Origin: G963677325 sp963677325
GTDB lineage: Bacteria; Bacteroidota; Bacteroidia; Bacteroidales; Prolixibacteraceae
Direction: 5' to 3'
Assembly: GCA_963677325.2 (NCBI GenBank)
Contig: CAXXGM010000003.1
Coordinates: 620,001-684,000, forward strand
Length of the DNA: 64,000 nucleotides
How positions within the stretch are numbered: the stretch's first letter is position 1; each line of letters starts with the position of its first letter. The translations under genes and the position numbers were made by a program. This document shows positions 9,988 to 18,176 of this stretch, piece after piece. The notes under the pieces are model-generated. The model saw nothing but the letters and a program-made list of their open reading frames with translations. It ran no database searches and had not been told where the DNA came from.

Positions 9988-10240
9988 TTAGAGCAGTAAA
10001 GAGTCTCTTCCTCTTTTTTGATGCATTAAGGGTCGATTTTTTTCGAGCAGGGTCAGGGCTATTTTGGCAATCATATTGAAGTTTATGGCAGAATAATCTT
10101 TCTTTTTCAATAAGCTGTACTCGTTAAAGACCACATCCAGCAACCAGTGCAGGTTGTTTCCTATCTCCCAATGAGAACGAATAGCCTGGTTTAAAGTTTC
10201 ACCATATGTTTGTTGGGTACCGACAAAACTATTAATTTTC
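9988..10240 (-). pseudogene. Remnant of an ISAs1-type transposase C-terminus
   Basis: Read on the minus strand, this frame keeps about 80 residues resembling the C-terminal end of ISAs1-family transposases: I-R-S-H-W-E-I-G-N-N-L-H-W-L-L-D-V-V-F, then N-M-I-A-K-I-A-L-T-L-L. The rest of the transposase, including the first two catalytic Asp residues, is absent, and the usual E-D pair after the L-D-V-x-F motif is lost. The frame opens inside the 3' end of the neighbouring aldehyde reductase gene, so the fragment was probably left by a deletion or an insertion next to that gene. Not functional. Confidence 0.7.
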
Positions 10241-10252
10241 TTTTCTTTTTTT

Positions 10253-11416
10253 TTATTGTAATTGCAATTTAAGTATCCTGGCAACATCTTCGGGCTTCAG
10301 ATCTCCTCTTTCACCAAGATTGATTCCGCGTTGTTTGAAACGATCCACCACAACAGGGATCACAGCCTTGCCTACGTTGTAGTCTTTCAGTTTTGTTTTA
10401 ATGCCCAGGGATTCAAAGAATTCAACCGTTTTTTTGATGGCAGCATCGATGCGCTCATCTTCTGATCCGGCGGTAATTTTCCAGACGCGCTCAGCATATT
10501 GCAGGATCTTTTCCTTTTTGTCGCGGCGTTTGAACTGCATCACTCCCGGAAGCACAATGGCCAGTGTCTGTCCGTGGTCAATCCCATGTAATGCAGTAAG
10601 TTCATGTCCGATCATGTGAGTCGCCCAATCCTGGGGAACGCCCGCCCCTATTAATTCATTCAGGGCCATGGTGGCTGCCCACATGAAGTTAGCCGCGGAA
10701 TCATAATCCTTCCTTCCTGCCAGAACTTTAGGACCTTCTTCGATCAGAGTGACCAGGATGGCTTCTGCAAAACGGTCCTGAATCGGCGAATTAACCGGAT
10801 AAGTCAGGTATTGCTCCATGACGTGTATAAATGCATCGACCACTCCATTGGCAACCTGTATGGCCGGAAGTGAAAAGACGACTTCCGGATCCAATATAGA
10901 AAATTGAGGTTTGATTAAATGAGAAAAGAATGAAAGTTTTTCTTTGGTTGACCATTTTGTGATTACCGCATTGCCGTTCATTTCGGATCCGGTCGCAGGA
11001 AGAGTTAGCACAGTACCAATCGGAATGGCCTGTTCTATGCTGAATTTATTTTTCATTGAGAGTATCTCCCAAGGATCATCACCTTTCCATTTGGCAGCAG
11101 CTGAAATAAATTTTGTTCCGTCAAGCACCGACCCTCCGCCTACTGCCAAGAGAAAGTCTATCTCATTTTCTTTGACAATTTTGACCGCTTTCATCAGGGT
11201 CTCATAATGTGGATTGGCCTCTATTCCTGAAAACTCTGTCACATCGAAGCCTTTTAAGGCCGAGATTACCTGGTCGTATATGCCGTTTCTTTTAATACTT
11301 CCACCGCCATAAGTGATCAGTATTTTCCTTCCCTGAGGAACTAATTGTGAGAGTTTGGCTATCTCTCCTTTGCCAAAACAAATTTTTACCGGGTTATAAA
11401 ATTCAAAATTTTCCAT
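10253..11416 (-). CDS. yqhD: NADPH-dependent aldehyde reductase, iron-containing ADH family (YqhD-like)
   Basis: 387 residues that match the E. coli YqhD pattern along the whole length. The N-terminus has N-F-x-F...I-x-F-G-K-G-x-I-A; the NADP-binding G-G-G-S lies at 37-40 and A-V-G-G-G-S-V-L-D-G-T-K-F at 91-103. The metal-ligand residues fall at D194, H198, H267 and H281, the same numbering as in the E. coli enzyme. Family members reduce short-chain and lipid-derived aldehydes with NADPH. It is cytoplasmic, without a signal peptide. It faces away from the glycan genes and is probably a housekeeping detoxification or fermentation enzyme that sits between two PUL blocks. The last codons adjoin a transposase remnant. 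Confidence 0.93.
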   Translation of the reverse strand: MENFEFYNPVKICFGKGEIAKLSQLVPQGRKILITYGGGSIKRNGIYDQVISALKGFDVTEFSGIEANPHYETLMKAVKIVKENEIDFLLAVGGGSVLDGTKFISAAAKWKGDDPWEILSMKNKFSIEQAIPIGTVLTLPATGSEMNGNAVITKWSTKEKLSFFSHLIKPQFSILDPEVVFSLPAIQVANGVVDAFIHVMEQYLTYPVNSPIQDRFAEAILVTLIEEGPKVLAGRKDYDSAANFMWAATMALNELIGAGVPQDWATHMIGHELTALHGIDHGQTLAIVLPGVMQFKRRDKKEKILQYAERVWKITAGSEDERIDAAIKKTVEFFESLGIKTKLKDYNVGKAVIPVVVDRFKQRGINLGERGDLKPEDVARILKLQLQ

Positions 11417-11455
11417 GTTGTATTTTTGTTAACGGTAGTTTTATTCTCAATAAAT

Positions 11456-11463
11456 CAAATATA
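11456..11463 (-). promoter_or_regulatory. Possible -7 element for yqhD
   Basis: On the minus strand this reads TATATTTG, an exact fit to the Bacteroidota -7 consensus TAnnTTTG, 40 bp before the yqhD start. I do not see a matching TTTG at the expected -33 spacing, so the call is weak. Confidence 0.3.
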
Positions 11464-11834
11464 AGTATATGAAATGAAATAACGTCGTATTTTAGATTGA
11501 CGAATTTTATTTTAAATATGAATTCCATTTTATTATATTATGTAAGTTTTCTTTAAAAAAGCCGGGACGAACCTGGTACGAGCCGAATACGGACTGAATA
11601 CGAGGGGAGTCCCTGTGAAATTTAGTTATATTATTGTTAAATTATAAAAAGAATGTAAAATACGATTTCAAGTTATTCCCATTACTTACAGGGTAAAATC
11701 AGAAGAAAAACAGCAGCTGCCAAATTAGTTTTTTTAGTGCAGAATATTTTAGTGTGGAAAGGGGTTGAAAAAGAAAACGCACAGGGCGCTATTTGAATTA
11801 AATTTCAAAAGGAATCAAATTTATCTTTAAACCA
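11464..11834. other. Intergenic stretch without a recognised gene
   Basis: 371 bp between the yqhD promoter region and the 3' end of the LacI-type gene. It is AT-rich with one GC-richer patch near 11560-11605. No open frame, hairpin terminator or repeat shared with the rest of the window was recognised. Confidence 0.5.
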
Positions 11835-12851
11835 TTAAACTATTCTTTTAACAGATTCTCTGAATTTCATCTCAGGTTTAAGGAGCACTTGTTCCACTTT
11901 GATTTCCTGATTGTTTATTCGTGCGAAAAGAAATTTGATTGCAATTTTGCCGATATCATTGACCGGCTGAGCAATACAGGAAAGGGGGGTTGCTAAATAA
12001 TCCAGATAAAGGTGATCATCAAAAGTTATTAATGAAATATCCCGGGGGATGTTAATATTCACTTCTTTGAGGGCCTTCATACATCCCATTGCAATGGTGT
12101 TGCTCAGGGTAAATATCGCTGTTGGTTTTTCCTGTTGCTGCAGTAATAAGATGGTTTCCAGGTATCCGTTACGAACGCTAAAATCATCTCCCACAATGGT
12201 GTAATTTTTCAATCCTTCTTTTTCCATGGCATCCCTGAAACCAGCCACTCTGAGGCGGTTAGGAGTGGATTGCCGTACCCCCTGAATACAGGCTATTCTG
12301 GTATGTCCATTTTCGATGAGGTGTTTCGTGGCATTAAAAGCGCCATCATAATTATCAGTTGAAACAAAAGGCAGATCCAGATTTTCAAAATACCGGTCAA
12401 TACAAATTACCGGTAACCCCTGATCATACAACTGTTTGATGTAATCCGATTTATTTCCGCAAGGGACAATAACCAAACCTTCAATCTTTCTGGACATTAC
12501 CTGCTGTAATTCCATTTTTTCAATTTCCGGATTCTCGTCACTATCACTGATCATTGTGACATAACCGAATTTTCTTACCTCAGCATTGATTGTGCTTGCG
12601 ATATCGGCGAAGAAAGGATTATTCAGGGAAGGTACAATTAATGCTATTGTTTTGCTCTTCCCGGTTCTGAGATTAGCGGCAAAAAGATCCGGTACGTAAT
12701 TCAATTCCTTAGCGGCTTCAGTGACTTTTTGCCGGGATATTTTACTGATACGGTATTGTTCGGCTTTGCCATTCAATATTCTTGAAACGGTGGTTATTGA
12801 CAGACCGGTTTTTTTTGCTATATCTGTGATGTTTACTTTGCGGGACTTCAT
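11835..12851 (-). CDS. LacI/PurR-family transcriptional repressor
   Basis: 338 residues with a classical LacI helix-turn-helix at the N-terminus (I-T-D-I-A-K-K-T-G-L-S-I-T-T-V-S-R-I-L-N-G, about 7-27), a hinge with Y-V-P-D-L-F-A-A-N-L-R-T, and a periplasmic-binding-protein-like sensor domain (about 65-335) with the S-L-N-N-P-F-F and D-R-Y-F segments. It binds DNA as a dimer and releases it, or binds it, in response to a sugar or sugar phosphate. It is transcribed away from GH127, and a 20-bp perfect palindrome with a central CG, typical of LacI operators, overlaps the GH127 promoter. It likely controls the GH127 group. Confidence 0.93.
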   Translation of the reverse strand: MKSRKVNITDIAKKTGLSITTVSRILNGKAEQYRISKISRQKVTEAAKELNYVPDLFAANLRTGKSKTIALIVPSLNNPFFADIASTINAEVRKFGYVTMISDSDENPEIEKMELQQVMSRKIEGLVIVPCGNKSDYIKQLYDQGLPVICIDRYFENLDLPFVSTDNYDGAFNATKHLIENGHTRIACIQGVRQSTPNRLRVAGFRDAMEKEGLKNYTIVGDDFSVRNGYLETILLLQQQEKPTAIFTLSNTIAMGCMKALKEVNINIPRDISLITFDDHLYLDYLATPLSCIAQPVNDIGKIAIKFLFARINNQEIKVEQVLLKPEMKFRESVKRIV

Positions 12852-12943
12852 ATTTGTCTGTGAACAAAAATTTATGCAAAAATATAGTATTTTTTAAGGT
12901 AATGATGGAATCTTAGGAGGAATTGGCAATCTTAATTAATCAT

Positions 12944-13217
12944 GCGAATTAAGGGTTGAAAAATAATGAAACTTGGAAAGTCGACTTTGTATTGTAGCCA
13001 ATTATGTATAAAGCTATTTTCATTAAACGTTCAAAATAAGAAATGGATAACCTAATCTGTTGAAAACACCTCAGAAATGGCCGGTAGAGAAAAATTTACC
13101 TAATTACCTAATTTAATCAGGTAATTAGGTCGGTGGAGGGGTAAAATCAATCTCTCTACTGAGGTGTTTTTCAAAAGATTAGGTTATCGAAGATAATATT
13201 TTCAACTCTTAATTCGC
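12944..13217. mobile_element. 274-bp foldback MITE-like element, copy A
   Basis: The ends are imperfect inverted repeats of about 22 bp beginning GCGAATTAAG, flanked on both sides by the direct repeat ATTAATCAT (12935-12943 and 13218-13226), a 9-bp target-site duplication. Inside are two further nested inverted pairs: AACCTAATCT...AGATTAGGTT with CACCTCAG/CTGAGGTG (core 13049-13188), and 12-bp arms ACCTAATTACCT / AGGTAATTAGGT (13098-13109, 13119-13130). The element has no reading frame. It is almost identical to copy B at 17874-18150; the length differs by 3 bp. Confidence 0.85.
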
Positions 13218-13257
13218 ATTAATCATTCATTTAAAGAATATAAAATTGATCAAGTTT

Positions 13258-13277
13258 AAGAACAAACGTTTGTTCTT
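13258..13277. promoter_or_regulatory. Candidate LacI-family operator
   Basis: AAGAACAAACGTTTGTTCTT is a perfect 20-bp palindrome with the central CG step typical of LacI-family operators. It lies 91 bp before the GH127 start, overlaps the -33 box of the promoter below, and is 406 bp from the divergent LacI-type gene. Binding would block RNA polymerase. Confidence 0.75.
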
Positions 13278-13299
13278 GTGAAATTCTTGTTTATGTTTG
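13269..13299 (+). promoter_or_regulatory. Primary-sigma promoter of GH127
   Basis: TTTG at 13269-13272 and TATGTTTG at 13292-13299 are 19 bp apart, which fits the Bacteroidota -33 TTTG / -7 TAnnTTTG promoter. Transcription would start near 13306, leaving a leader of about 60 nt before the GTG start. Confidence 0.7.
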
Positions 13300-13368
13300 T
13301 ATGCAGAAATCATTTTCGTCAATCTTCAATCCTGCAGTGTTAATAATCGACTTATATAAGTTTCAGCT

Positions 13369-15258
13369 GTGAAAAACAAAGCAAAGAACATAAGAGGAAA
13401 GGTCTGGTTATGCCTGTGCATGGCATTATTGCTGATCAATCAGGCTTTCAGCCAGGGAGTTGTTAATGAGTATCTTTCACCTTCGGATGTTGTTGTTAAA
13501 GGTCTGTTGGGTGAAGAGATCAAAAGCAGTGAAGAGGGACGTTTAAAACTCTTACCCATCTGGAACGAAGGTCAGTTAATAAAAATGTTCAGTGAAGAAT
13601 ACCGGGCTAAAAATAAGACCAATGACTGGTATGGTGAACATGCGGGGAAATGGCTTTATGCTACTACTCTTGCAGTAAAGCGCACCGGCAATTCCAATTT
13701 GAAAGAATTGTTATTCAAAACCGCTGATCAGTTAATGTCCTACCAGGATAAGGATGGTTATCTGGGCAGCTATTCGCCAGCCCAACGGATTACAGCGAAG
13801 AATGATAAATTTTATCCAACCTCCTGGGATGTTTGGAATCTAACCTATATGACTCTCGGTTTCCTTGAGCTGAACAAATATTTCCCCAATGAGAAATACC
13901 TGAAAACGGCTGAAAATATTGGTGAGTTATTTTTAAGGACATTTGGGGAAGGCAAGGCTGATATTACCAATTACGGCACCCGCTATGGTTTGTCTGCCAC
14001 TATTATCCTGGAGTCGGTGGTTGAATTATATAAGGTTACCAAAGATCAGCGGTATGTGGATTTTGCCCGCTATGTTATCAAGAGGCTTAATGAACGTGAA
14101 GGGCTGCGGCTAATCCCGGCCATGCTTGCCAAGAAAGACCTTGAGACGGTAGGCGATGGCAAGATTTACCAAAATATCTGGAATTTATACGCGATAGCCA
14201 AGTTTCATGAGATTTCACCCGATCCCAACTATCTGACTGCCCTTGAGAATGCCTGGAATAATATTTATACCCTTCACCTGACCCCGGCAGGCGGACCCTG
14301 GGGAGGCATCGGAAAGCACAAAGAATGTTTCAATTCAAAGAATTTCTTCAGTCCTTATGGTTATGTTGAAACCTGCAGCATCATGTCGTGGATACAATTC
14401 AATAAACAGATGCTTCATCTGACCGGGGATGCCAAATATGCCCAGGAGATTGAAAAGGCTGCTTACAATGCCTTGCTGGGGGCAAAATATTCCAATGGGA
14501 TCGATTGGAGTTATCATAGTTTTGCAAACGGGAGGTTGCATATTGCCCATTTTAACGATTGCTGTCCATCCAGCGGCGCTTTGGCATTGGAAGAGCTTTC
14601 ACCGGTTGTTTATTCATTAAGAGACAATGGGATAGCCTGCAACTTATTCACGGAAAGTGAGGCAGATGTTACGTTGTCAAATGCCGGGAAAGTGCACCTC
14701 GTTCAGCAAACGAAATATCCTTTTGAAGGAAATGTTCGGATCATTCTCTCTCCGGAGAAATCAGCCAGTTTTCCTCTTTATATCCGTATTCCTGACTGGG
14801 CTACGGCAGCAGTCATCAAAATTAACGGAAAGCAGGCCGATGAGAATCCCGTTAAAGCAGGCGCCTATTACAAAGTTGAGTGCCAGTGGAAAGCAAAAGA
14901 TATTGTTGACATACAATTCCCCTATGGGCTGAAAGTTATTTACAAATCAGAGATCGCCGATGCTCCTCAGGGAGGCAAAAGCATGTATTCGGTGGATTGG
15001 TTTGCGTTGACCGAAGGGCCTCTGGTTTATGCCGCCGATGGGTTGCTTTTTGGAACTGAGCGGGAAGAAGTGATAAAGATTCCCGATACCAATCTTGAAT
15101 CAGTATTTACGGCTGTTGAAGGGGGCGAAAATAAAGGAAAGGTCTATGAACTGAAAATACCCGGAAGGAAGTCTATTCCATTTGTGCCTTACTACAGAGC
15201 CGGTGAAAGAAAGGAAGGCGCCTGGCATCTGACCTGGCTGCAGAAAGGAATTAATTAA
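13369..15258 (+). CDS. GH127-family (DUF1680) secreted enzyme, likely beta-L-arabinofuranosidase
   Basis: 629 residues with a signal peptide ending near Q-A-F-S-Q. The start is GTG; an in-frame stop 12 bp upstream and the absence of an earlier ATG fix it. An (alpha/alpha)6-type N-terminal region is followed by the GH127 signature: E334-T-C336 and the C398-C399 pair with P-S-S-G. In characterised GH127 enzymes the Glu and three Cys bind Zn and one Cys is the nucleophile. A beta-sandwich C-terminal part follows. It probably removes beta-L-arabinofuranosyl residues, but GH127 specificities vary. It heads the group controlled by the candidate LacI operator. The stop codon lies in the first unit of a heptamer repeat. 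Confidence 0.85.
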   Translation: MKNKAKNIRGKVWLCLCMALLLINQAFSQGVVNEYLSPSDVVVKGLLGEEIKSSEEGRLKLLPIWNEGQLIKMFSEEYRAKNKTNDWYGEHAGKWLYATTLAVKRTGNSNLKELLFKTADQLMSYQDKDGYLGSYSPAQRITAKNDKFYPTSWDVWNLTYMTLGFLELNKYFPNEKYLKTAENIGELFLRTFGEGKADITNYGTRYGLSATIILESVVELYKVTKDQRYVDFARYVIKRLNEREGLRLIPAMLAKKDLETVGDGKIYQNIWNLYAIAKFHEISPDPNYLTALENAWNNIYTLHLTPAGGPWGGIGKHKECFNSKNFFSPYGYVETCSIMSWIQFNKQMLHLTGDAKYAQEIEKAAYNALLGAKYSNGIDWSYHSFANGRLHIAHFNDCCPSSGALALEELSPVVYSLRDNGIACNLFTESEADVTLSNAGKVHLVQQTKYPFEGNVRIILSPEKSASFPLYIRIPDWATAAVIKINGKQADENPVKAGAYYKVECQWKAKDIVDIQFPYGLKVIYKSEIADAPQGGKSMYSVDWFALTEGPLVYAADGLLFGTEREEVIKIPDTNLESVFTAVEGGENKGKVYELKIPGRKSIPFVPYYRAGERKEGAWHLTWLQKGIN

Positions 15259-15382
15259 GAATTAAGAATTAAGAATTAAGAATTAAGAATTAAGAATTAA
15301 GAATTAAGAATTAAGAATTAAGAATTAAGAATTAAGAATTAAGAATTAAGAATTAAGAATTAAGAATTAAGAATTAAGAATT
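15254..15382. repeat. Heptamer tandem repeat (GAATTAA), about 18 copies
   Basis: An uninterrupted 129-bp tract of a 7-bp unit begins at the stop codon of GH127 and ends 28 bp before the next start. A shorter tract of the same unit follows the stop at 21565. The tract has a TAA in one frame of each unit, so it acts as a chain of stops. Confidence 0.95.
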
Positions 15383-15410
15383 GCTATCATACAAATAAAA
15401 AGATAGGTTT

Positions 15411-17246
15411 ATGACGAAAAGAGCTTTGCATCTTTTATTTCCGGTTTTTATTTTGTGTTCCATGCAGGTGGATGGCAGTGAAATAATTTCTCTTTGTCAA
15501 AAAGGAACGGCAAACTACGTCATTGTATCTCCTTCTAATGCTTCCGAATGTGAAAAATTTGCTGCCGGTGAGTTGAAGAAAGTGCTGTTTCAGATTGGTA
15601 AGGCTGAATTTGAAATAGGTGATAAGCTACTCCAGAAATCGATAGTTGTTTCAGCTTCAGGCTCTCTGCCTGAATTAGCAAATTCAATAAAACTTCCCAT
15701 TTTATCCGGTGAAGCCTATACTATTTTTAAACAGGACGAGTCAATTTATTTAGTGGGCGCCAATCCGAGGTCGACCTTGTTTGCTGTTTATGATTTCTTA
15801 AACCAACTGGGCTGCCGGTGGGTGGCTCCTGACTTTGATTTCTTTGGGGGCTTAAACAACTCTATCCCGCAAAAAGAAAATATCAAGTTTGTTTACCAGG
15901 GACTGAAACCGGAAACGCCTGCATTGAAATACCGGAAGCTGTATGTGGAAGAAGGCAAATCGCATAACCTTCAGAACTTGATGCAGCTGGTCGACTGGAT
16001 GCCTAAAGCAAGATTCAACACCCTTGTTATCCCCTATAATTACCAGGGCAGCGGAAAAGTAAAATGGGATAACTGGAGGAAAGAGTTGATTCCGGAGTTA
16101 CGAAAAAGAGGAATTCTCATTGAAGTGGGAGGTCACGGTTACCAGAATTTGATCAATGCCGGAATGGAGGAAGGCCAATTGTTTGAGAATCATCCTGAAT
16201 GGTTTGGTCAGGATCAGGGGGGAAACCGGGTAAAGGAACAACGGATGGTGTTGTGCACATCGAATCGGGAAGCAGTAGCCTATTTATACCGGAATTTACT
16301 CAGCTACTTGAAATCTCATCCTGAGGTAGACATTTTTGATTTCTGGCCCCCTGATGGGGAAATCTGGTGTCAGTGCCCGAAGTGTAAGGAGCTTGGTGAT
16401 GAAACCGAGAGACACATTCTTTTGGTTAATCAGATTGCGGAATGGCTGCATAAAGATTTACCGCAGGTTAAAGTGGAATGTATTGCTTACAGCCGTTATA
16501 CGGCACCGCCTCTTGTTTCCCGTTTGGGGGACAAAATACTGCTTGATTTTTGTCCTATTAACCAGTGTTTCGAATCTCAGATATTTGAAAACTTTGCGGA
16601 CAGGAACAGGAACTACCGGGAAAACCTTCTTAAATGGAAGGAGACTTTTAACGGTGATATCAGTATTTACTCCTATTTCAGGAAATATGCATGGCACAGC
16701 CTTCCCAACATTATTCCACATTACATGCAGAAAGATATAAAATATTATCAATCGACAGGCATCAATGGAATTTCCGTTTATTCGGAACCGGGGGATTGGT
16801 TTACTTACGGCGTTAATCATTACGTACTTTCCCAATTGGGATGGAAACCGGATGCCGATGTCGATAAGCTGGTGAAATTATATTCAGAGGAAATCTACAG
16901 GAAAGCCGCCCCAACGGTGATTTCTATTTACAATGAAATGGAAGATGTTGTGCGTTTTGCCTGTAATATCCCTTATACAGAACTGAAATCACCGCAGCAA
17001 TACGATGCTTATGCGAAAAGGATGTCTGCCTGTCGTAAAAGGGTAAGATCGGCCATGGCGGAAAACAAAGCTGATCAACTGGTTTATGGGCACCTGAGCC
17101 GTCTGGATTTAATGCTGAAGTATGCTGAAAAAAGCATCTCACTGATGAGGTTCAAAAGTGTTGATGACAAGGGATCTGTTGCCAAATGTGAGGAAGATAT
17201 CAAAAGCTTTATAAAAGAACATAAAGGAATGGGGATAGTTGTTTAA
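15411..17246 (+). CDS. Secreted DUF4838-family protein, likely glycoside hydrolase
   Basis: 611 residues with a signal peptide. The N-terminal 130 residues resemble the small alpha/beta domain that precedes many TIM-barrel hexosaminidases and glucuronidases (S-N-A-S-E-C-E-K-F-A-A-x-E-L, then L-V-G-A-N-P-R-S-T-L-F-A-V-Y-D-F-L). A TIM-barrel-like middle follows, with the DUF4838 hallmark W-P-P-D-G-E-I-W-C-Q-C-P-K-C (C320, C322, C325), probably a metal site or a structural knuckle. The function is not established; related folds suggest an exo-acting hydrolase. It lies between GH127 and a sulfatase on the same strand. Confidence 0.7.
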   Translation: MTKRALHLLFPVFILCSMQVDGSEIISLCQKGTANYVIVSPSNASECEKFAAGELKKVLFQIGKAEFEIGDKLLQKSIVVSASGSLPELANSIKLPILSGEAYTIFKQDESIYLVGANPRSTLFAVYDFLNQLGCRWVAPDFDFFGGLNNSIPQKENIKFVYQGLKPETPALKYRKLYVEEGKSHNLQNLMQLVDWMPKARFNTLVIPYNYQGSGKVKWDNWRKELIPELRKRGILIEVGGHGYQNLINAGMEEGQLFENHPEWFGQDQGGNRVKEQRMVLCTSNREAVAYLYRNLLSYLKSHPEVDIFDFWPPDGEIWCQCPKCKELGDETERHILLVNQIAEWLHKDLPQVKVECIAYSRYTAPPLVSRLGDKILLDFCPINQCFESQIFENFADRNRNYRENLLKWKETFNGDISIYSYFRKYAWHSLPNIIPHYMQKDIKYYQSTGINGISVYSEPGDWFTYGVNHYVLSQLGWKPDADVDKLVKLYSEEIYRKAAPTVISIYNEMEDVVRFACNIPYTELKSPQQYDAYAKRMSACRKRVRSAMAENKADQLVYGHLSRLDLMLKYAEKSISLMRFKSVDDKGSVAKCEEDIKSFIKEHKGMGIVV

Positions 17247-17262
17247 TGGATATTTATTTAAT

Positions 17263-17368
17263 GGATAATGGATAATGGATAATGGATAATGGATAATGGA
17301 TAATGGATAACGGATAACGGTTAGCAGGATGGTAGCAGGATAATGGTTAATGGTTAATGGTTAATGAT
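17263..17368. repeat. Two heptamer tracts, GGATAAT and GGTTAAT
   Basis: About eight copies of GGATAAT (17263-17319, the last two GGATAAC) follow the DUF4838 stop by 16 bp. Four copies of a related unit, TAATGGT, are at 17341-17368. These are the same repeat length as the other tracts in the window but different sequences. Confidence 0.9.
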
Positions 17369-17466
17369 TGGAAAGCGATGAAGAGAGGGCGAACACAGAG
17401 GTGGAACCACAAAGGATGATGACCACAGAGGTTATGTTTATTATAGCTACACGGAGACAGCAAGGT

Positions 17467-17510
17467 GGTAGCAGGATGGTAGCAGGATGGTAGCAGGGAG
17501 GTAGCAGGAT
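17467..17510. repeat. 11-bp tandem repeat GGTAGCAGGAT, four copies
   Basis: Three exact and one variant (GGTAGCAGGGA) units. Single-copy relatives lie near 17320-17340. Part of a 930-bp gene-free stretch before the sulfatase that is built almost wholly of repeats. Confidence 0.9.
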
Positions 17511-17522
17511 TAAACGTTTAAT
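17509..17522. promoter_or_regulatory. 14-bp palindrome ATTAAACGTTTAAT
   Basis: A perfect palindrome with a central CG that shares AAACGTTT with the candidate LacI operator at 13258. It could be a second operator for the sulfatase end of the cluster, but it lies in repeat-rich sequence and no promoter is visible beside it. Confidence 0.3.
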
Positions 17523-17574
17523 GATTCGTCATTCAATTTCGTTTAATTAAGGATTACAATAGAGTAAAAGCTAC

Positions 17575-17810
17575 CTCTCCCGAAGGGGATAATTTGAATA
17601 ACCGTGGGTGTAAACCCACGGCAAATGAAAACAGGTGAGTTAAGGCCCCGAATGGGGTCGAACTACCACTAAATTGTTCAACATTTATGAGAAGAAAGAG
17701 AATTGTCTTTGCTGATCTTCGATTCGCCCCCTTCGGGGACGTGGACCAGAGATTATATCTTCCGTGGGTTTGCACCCACGGTTATTCAAATTTACTCCCT
17801 TCGGGAGAAG
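17575..17810. repeat. Foldback repeat with CCCGAAGGG ends
   Basis: The two ends are inverted copies of about 48 bp. Each contains a CTCCCGAAGGG-type hairpin, a T-T-T-G-A-A-T-A-A-C-C link and a second hairpin CCGTGGGT...ACCCACGG. The whole element could fold on itself. Related modules occur at 27038-28690 (split by an IS) and 55122-55305. Confidence 0.8.
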
Positions 17811-17873
17811 TTGACTATATTGATGGATTTCAGTATCTTAACTAACAACATTAATTCATAATTCGTAATTCAT

Positions 17874-18150
17874 GCGAATTAAGGGTTGGAAAATAATGAA
17901 ACTTGGAAAGTTGACATTGTATTGTAGCCAATTATGTATAAAGCTATTTTCATTAAACTTTCAAAATAAGAAATGGATAACCTAATCTGTCGAAAACACC
18001 TCAGTAGAAATGGCCGGTAGAGAAAAATTTACCTAATTACCTAATTTAATCAGGTAATTAGGTCGGTGGAGGGGTAAAATCAATCCCTCTACTGAGGTGT
18101 TTTTTAAAAGATTAGGTTATCGAAGATGATATTTTCAACTCTTAATTCGC
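17874..18150. mobile_element. 277-bp foldback MITE-like element, copy B
   Basis: Nearly identical to copy A over its whole length, with the same GCGAATTAAG ends and nested inverted pairs; it has an extra AGT after the CACCTC motif. The flanks GTAATTCAT / ATAATTCAT match at 8 of 9 positions, consistent with a 9-bp target duplication. It ends 26 bp before the sulfatase start, so the sulfatase promoter must lie inside it or upstream of it. Confidence 0.85.
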
Positions 18151-18176
18151 ATAATTCATAATTCATCATATTTTCT

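Noticed and set aside
15254..15382. Regular repeat array that could be mistaken for a CRISPR array
   Set aside because: The 7-bp units are contiguous with no spacers, and no cas genes are present.
17554..17775. Minus-strand frame across the foldback repeat
   Set aside because: The coding potential arises from palindromic repeat sequence; no protein family is recognisable.
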